Below are positions 6,277-8,383 of a DNA stretch of 8,383 nt, piece by piece. A program made the translations under genes and the position numbers. Numbering within the stretch: the first letter of the stretch is position 1; every line of letters starts with the position of its first letter. The stretch is from GCA-016699105 sp036518915 (lineage in GTDB: Bacteria > Patescibacteriota > Saccharimonadia > UBA4664): contig DATDME010000018.1 of NCBI GenBank assembly GCA_036518915.1, positions 1 to 8,383 of the forward strand, read 5' to 3'. The notes below the pieces were generated by a model that had not been told where the DNA came from, did no database searches, and worked only from the letters and a program-made list of their open reading frames with translations.

Positions 6277-6717
6277 TTACTGAACGTGTACCGTACCCAA
6301 AACCTTGAGGGGGTTTTGCTGGTCGTGGTACGTAAACGTGCCAGTCTTATCAAACACGTAGGTGAAGCTGTTGTTGGTCAGCAAAGGGTTGGCGCTGTTA
6401 AGCCCCGGCAGGCCATTGTTACGCGGATAGGGATCCGAAGACACGCCATGGGGCGCAGTATCGGAATTCGTCCACGTGATGGCCTGGCCCCGGGCAATGG
6501 TGATGGTGGCCGGGACAAACCCTTGAGCCGTAATGTTCACCCGGGCGGGATTGATAGCAGCCTGGCCGCTGCCTGGAGCCTGGCTTGTAGCAAGCCAGAC
6601 TGCGCCGGTGGCAAGGACGAGTAGACCGATGGCGGCCAGCACCAGGTGGGTGCGGGTCAGGCGGGCGAAGGGGCCGCTGCCGAAGTTCAGGCTGCTAGCT
6701 TGACGGCGTTTTTTCAT
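6277..6717 (-). CDS. Membrane-anchored cupredoxin-fold protein lacking most copper ligands
   Basis: The 146 residues start with a basic segment (MKKRRQ to about residue 23), then an uncleaved-looking membrane helix (about 24-44), then an extracytoplasmic cupredoxin-like domain (about 57-146). Fold hallmarks are GFVPATITIARGQAITWTN (66-84), APHG with His90 where the first copper ligand sits, and GTFTYHDQQNP (126-136) near the end. In copper-binding relatives this last segment reads Y-H-C-x-x-H-P with a Met after it; here Cys is Asp132, His is Asn135 and Leu140 is near the Met place. A type 1 copper site is therefore not expected. The start is firm: AAGGA lies inside the last codons of the upstream gene, whose TAA ends one base before this ATG, so translation is probably coupled. 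The function is unknown, perhaps structural or a different ligand. Confidence 0.87.
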   Translation of the reverse strand: MKKRRQASSLNFGSGPFARLTRTHLVLAAIGLLVLATGAVWLATSQAPGSGQAAINPARVNITAQGFVPATITIARGQAITWTNSDTAPHGVSSDPYPRNNGLPGLNSANPLLTNNSFTYVFDKTGTFTYHDQQNPLKVLGTVHVQ

Positions 6718-6718
6718 C

Positions 6719-8383
6719 TTATTTCCTTATTAAGTTGACGTTAACAGTGAGTGACGAGCTGTTCAGGGTGGCGGCGACGTTCTTGGAGTAGTAGTTCTTC
6801 GCGCCGAAGGTTAGCTTGTAGGTCCCGTATGGCAGATTGGAGAGGCAGTAAACGCCTGAACTATTGGTGACAGCCGAGACGGTAGCGCCGGCGACAGTCG
6901 TCTTGACCGTGGCGCCGGCCAGGGCAAAGCCCAGCCAGCCCCTGACATTGCCGCAAATGCTGCCGGTTGATACGGGCGCCGGCGCGGTGGTCGCCGCAAT
7001 AATCGGGCTTTGGCCGGAGACGTTGCCAGCAGCATCGTAGGCGGCGACGGCGTAGCTGTAGCTGGTGCCAGCCGTTAAGTTGGTATCGCCGTAGGATAGG
7101 GTGGTGACATTGGCGATCTCGGCGCCGGCGCGGTAGACTTTGTAGCCCACTACCCCAACGTTGTCGGTGCTGGCGGCCCAGCTGAGGTTGATTTGGCTCG
7201 AGCTGACTGGAGTCGCCGCCAAACCAGCTGGCACGCTCGGCGCTTGCGTGTCTGGCGGGGCCGGCAGCTTGACATTCAGGGCAGACGAGTCAGCCGAGAC
7301 GTTACCAGCGGCGTCAACCGCGGCCACGGTGTAGTCGTACGAAGCGCCGGCTACGACGTTGGTATCGGTGTAGCTGAGGGTGCCGGCACCGAGTTGCGCA
7401 ATGGTGACACCGCCACGGCGCACGAGGTAGCTGGTAACGCCAACGTTATCGGTGCTGGCCTGCCAGGCGAGTTGGACGCTAGGCGAGCTCGACGTGGTGG
7501 CCGATAAGCCAGAAGGGGTACTGGGGGCGGTGGTGTCGGGGGTAGGCGTCGGCACAGGCGTGACCGTGGTAACGACCGGCGCAATGGCCAGGTCGTCAAA
7601 GTAGACGGTCGAACCGGTGCTGCCACTATTGGAAGACACCATGAACTGAGCGGTGGTGGCGCCAGCGGGCGCAGTCACGGTGCTTGACAGGGAAGTCCAG
7701 GAACTACTGGTTAGGCTGGCTGCGGAGATCGTTGAGACGTCCAGGCTGTTATCGGCGTCATCGAGCCAGCGGACCTGGAGCGTGACCGGTTCAGTCGCGG
7801 CCCCGCTCTTGCCCCAGCCTGTCACACGGTAGGTAGTGCCGGCCGTAACTTGTTCAGTGGACGGCAGGGCCTCTTCAATCCCCCAGAATTGCGAGTTTTC
7901 GGTTACGGCCAGGCTGTGCGTGCCGGAGTGGGCAGTGGCGGTAGATTGGGCGACCGTGGTGTTAAACCAGTTCACGAGGTTTTCGGTGCCAGTTTCAAAG
8001 GTCTTGAGGTAGCTGGTCGAACCACCAGACGCCGGCGTGGCAGTAGGGGTTGGCGCGGGCGTCGCTGCCGGCGTAGGTGTTGGCGTCGGCGTGGCGGTAG
8101 CAACCGGGGTGGCTGTCGGCACCGGCGTACTGGTAGGCACCGGCGTTGGCGCCGGGCTCAGCGTCGCCGCGGGCGTACTGCCGTTGAGGGTACTGCCACC
8201 GTCCTGGTTATACGGCGCGGCCTGCCAGGTGGCAAAGCTCACGAGGTGCCCGGTGTCAATCGGCATGAAGTTCCAGGTGCCGAGGTAGGTGTTGTTGGTG
8301 AAACTGTTGCCTTGGTTAAAGGTAATGGCCTGCTGCACCGCAGTGCCCCGGTACGGTGACCACGCCGGCGAGGTGCCGTAGTT
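6719..8383 (-). CDS. Secreted modular carbohydrate-binding-type protein, N-terminus beyond the window
   Basis: The frame is open to the right edge, giving 554 visible residues. In order: a segment (1-68) with FMPIDTGHLVSFATWQAAPYNQD, resembling the end of a right-handed beta-helix domain; a Pro/Thr/Ala linker (69-122); a beta-sandwich resembling CBM4/9-type modules (about 124-268), with FETGTENLVNWF at its start and VYFDDLAIAP at its end; a second Pro/Thr linker (269-286); two FN3 domains (about 287-374 and 378-466); and a carboxypeptidase-regulatory-like beta-sandwich (about 475-554) with GATV and SSGVYCLSNLPYGTYKL. This is the plan of a secreted or surface polysaccharide-binding or polysaccharide-cleaving protein. 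Any catalytic domain and the signal peptide would lie outside the window. No sorting signal follows the last domain. It is immediately upstream of, and coupled to, the cupredoxin-like gene. Confidence 0.85.
   Translation of the reverse strand, partial: NYGTSPAWSPYRGTAVQQAITFNQGNSFTNNTYLGTWNFMPIDTGHLVSFATWQAAPYNQDGGSTLNGSTPAATLSPAPTPVPTSTPVPTATPVATATPTPTPTPAATPAPTPTATPASGGSTSYLKTFETGTENLVNWFNTTVAQSTATAHSGTHSLAVTENSQFWGIEEALPSTEQVTAGTTYRVTGWGKSGAATEPVTLQVRWLDDADNSLDVSTISAASLTSSSWTSLSSTVTAPAGATTAQFMVSSNSGSTGSTVYFDDLAIAPVVTTVTPVPTPTPDTTAPSTPSGLSATTSSSPSVQLAWQASTDNVGVTSYLVRRGGVTIAQLGAGTLSYTDTNVVAGASYDYTVAAVDAAGNVSADSSALNVKLPAPPDTQAPSVPAGLAATPVSSSQINLSWAASTDNVGVVGYKVYRAGAEIANVTTLSYGDTNLTAGTSYSYAVAAYDAAGNVSGQSPIIAATTAPAPVSTGSICGNVRGWLGFALAGATVKTTVAGATVSAVTNSSGVYCLSNLPYGTYKLTFGAKNYYSKNVAATLNSSSLTVNVNLIRK
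6986..7525 (-). repeat. Tandem FN3 domain repeat within the modular protein
   Basis: Two consecutive FN3 domains share the motifs STDNVGV, SYxYxVAAxDAAGNVS and an APSxPxGL lead-in. The upstream one is at about 7262-7525, the downstream one at 6986-7252. They are similar at the protein level but differ enough in sequence to be an old duplication. Confidence 0.8.
8018..8179 (-). repeat. Low-complexity Pro/Thr linker coding tract
   Basis: About 54 codons encode almost only Pro, Thr, Ala, Val and Ser, as PTPVPT-, ATPV- and PTPTPTP-like units. The DNA is an imperfect short-period GGCGTNGGC-like repeat prone to slippage, so linker length may vary between strains. It separates the beta-helix-like end from the binding module. 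Confidence 0.8.

Noticed and set aside
8018..8179. Short-period repeats as a CRISPR-like or regulatory array
   Set aside because: The repeats are in-frame codons for a Pro/Thr linker, with no spacers and no conserved repeat of CRISPR length.
8338..8338. GTG at 8338 as the start of the modular protein
   Set aside because: The same frame continues to the right edge without a stop, and the residues just upstream look like part of the same domain. No signal peptide follows this GTG.
7850..8359. Arg/Gly-rich plus-strand frame opposite the Pro/Thr linker
   Set aside because: It is the reverse complement of low-complexity Pro/Thr codons, giving Arg/Gly strings with no fold signal.

Overview
The window is bacterial, GC-rich and densely coded, with eight well-supported genes and one doubtful small one. 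The lineage cannot be fixed from sequence alone. An FtsA/PilM-type ATPase, small single-pass membrane proteins with Pro/Thr tails, a membrane-anchored cupredoxin-like protein and a modular secreted protein together suggest an uncultivated lineage, perhaps Saccharibacteria or another Patescibacteria group. That is an impression from gene content and was not tested.

Left part (1-3484). A divergent resistance-type locus. A MarR-family regulator (1141-1626, minus) is transcribed away from a 14-helix DHA2/EmrB-type drug exporter (1682-3484, plus). The 55-base spacer carries an interrupted palindrome and overlapping candidate promoters, as expected for a MarR repressor controlling itself and the pump. 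A membrane acyltransferase of family 3 lies 17 bases downstream of marR on the same strand and runs off the left edge. Its reading frame was reconstructed by hand from the start codon at 1123.

Middle (3485-3843). About 360 bases between convergent genes. It contains only a low-confidence single-pass membrane ORF and a 17-base direct repeat shared with the 3' end of the next gene.

Right part (3844-8383, all minus strand). Read in the direction of transcription it begins with the C-terminal 554 residues of a secreted modular protein: probable end of a beta-helix, Pro/Thr linker, carbohydrate-binding-like beta-sandwich, two FN3 domains and a carboxypeptidase-regulatory-like domain. One base after its stop begins a membrane-anchored cupredoxin-fold protein that has lost most copper ligands. 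After a strong hairpin come two small bitopic proteins that share one plan: short cytoplasmic N-terminus, one membrane helix, short coiled coil, Pro/Thr tail. The last gene is an FtsA/PilM-like actin-fold ATPase with its own well-formed promoter. That promoter and a Shine-Dalgarno sequence favour a start at 5142 rather than 5181.

The most interesting idea is that the ATPase and the two bitopic proteins form a membrane module, analogous to FtsA-FtsL/FtsB or PilM-PilN, beside genes for exported surface proteins.
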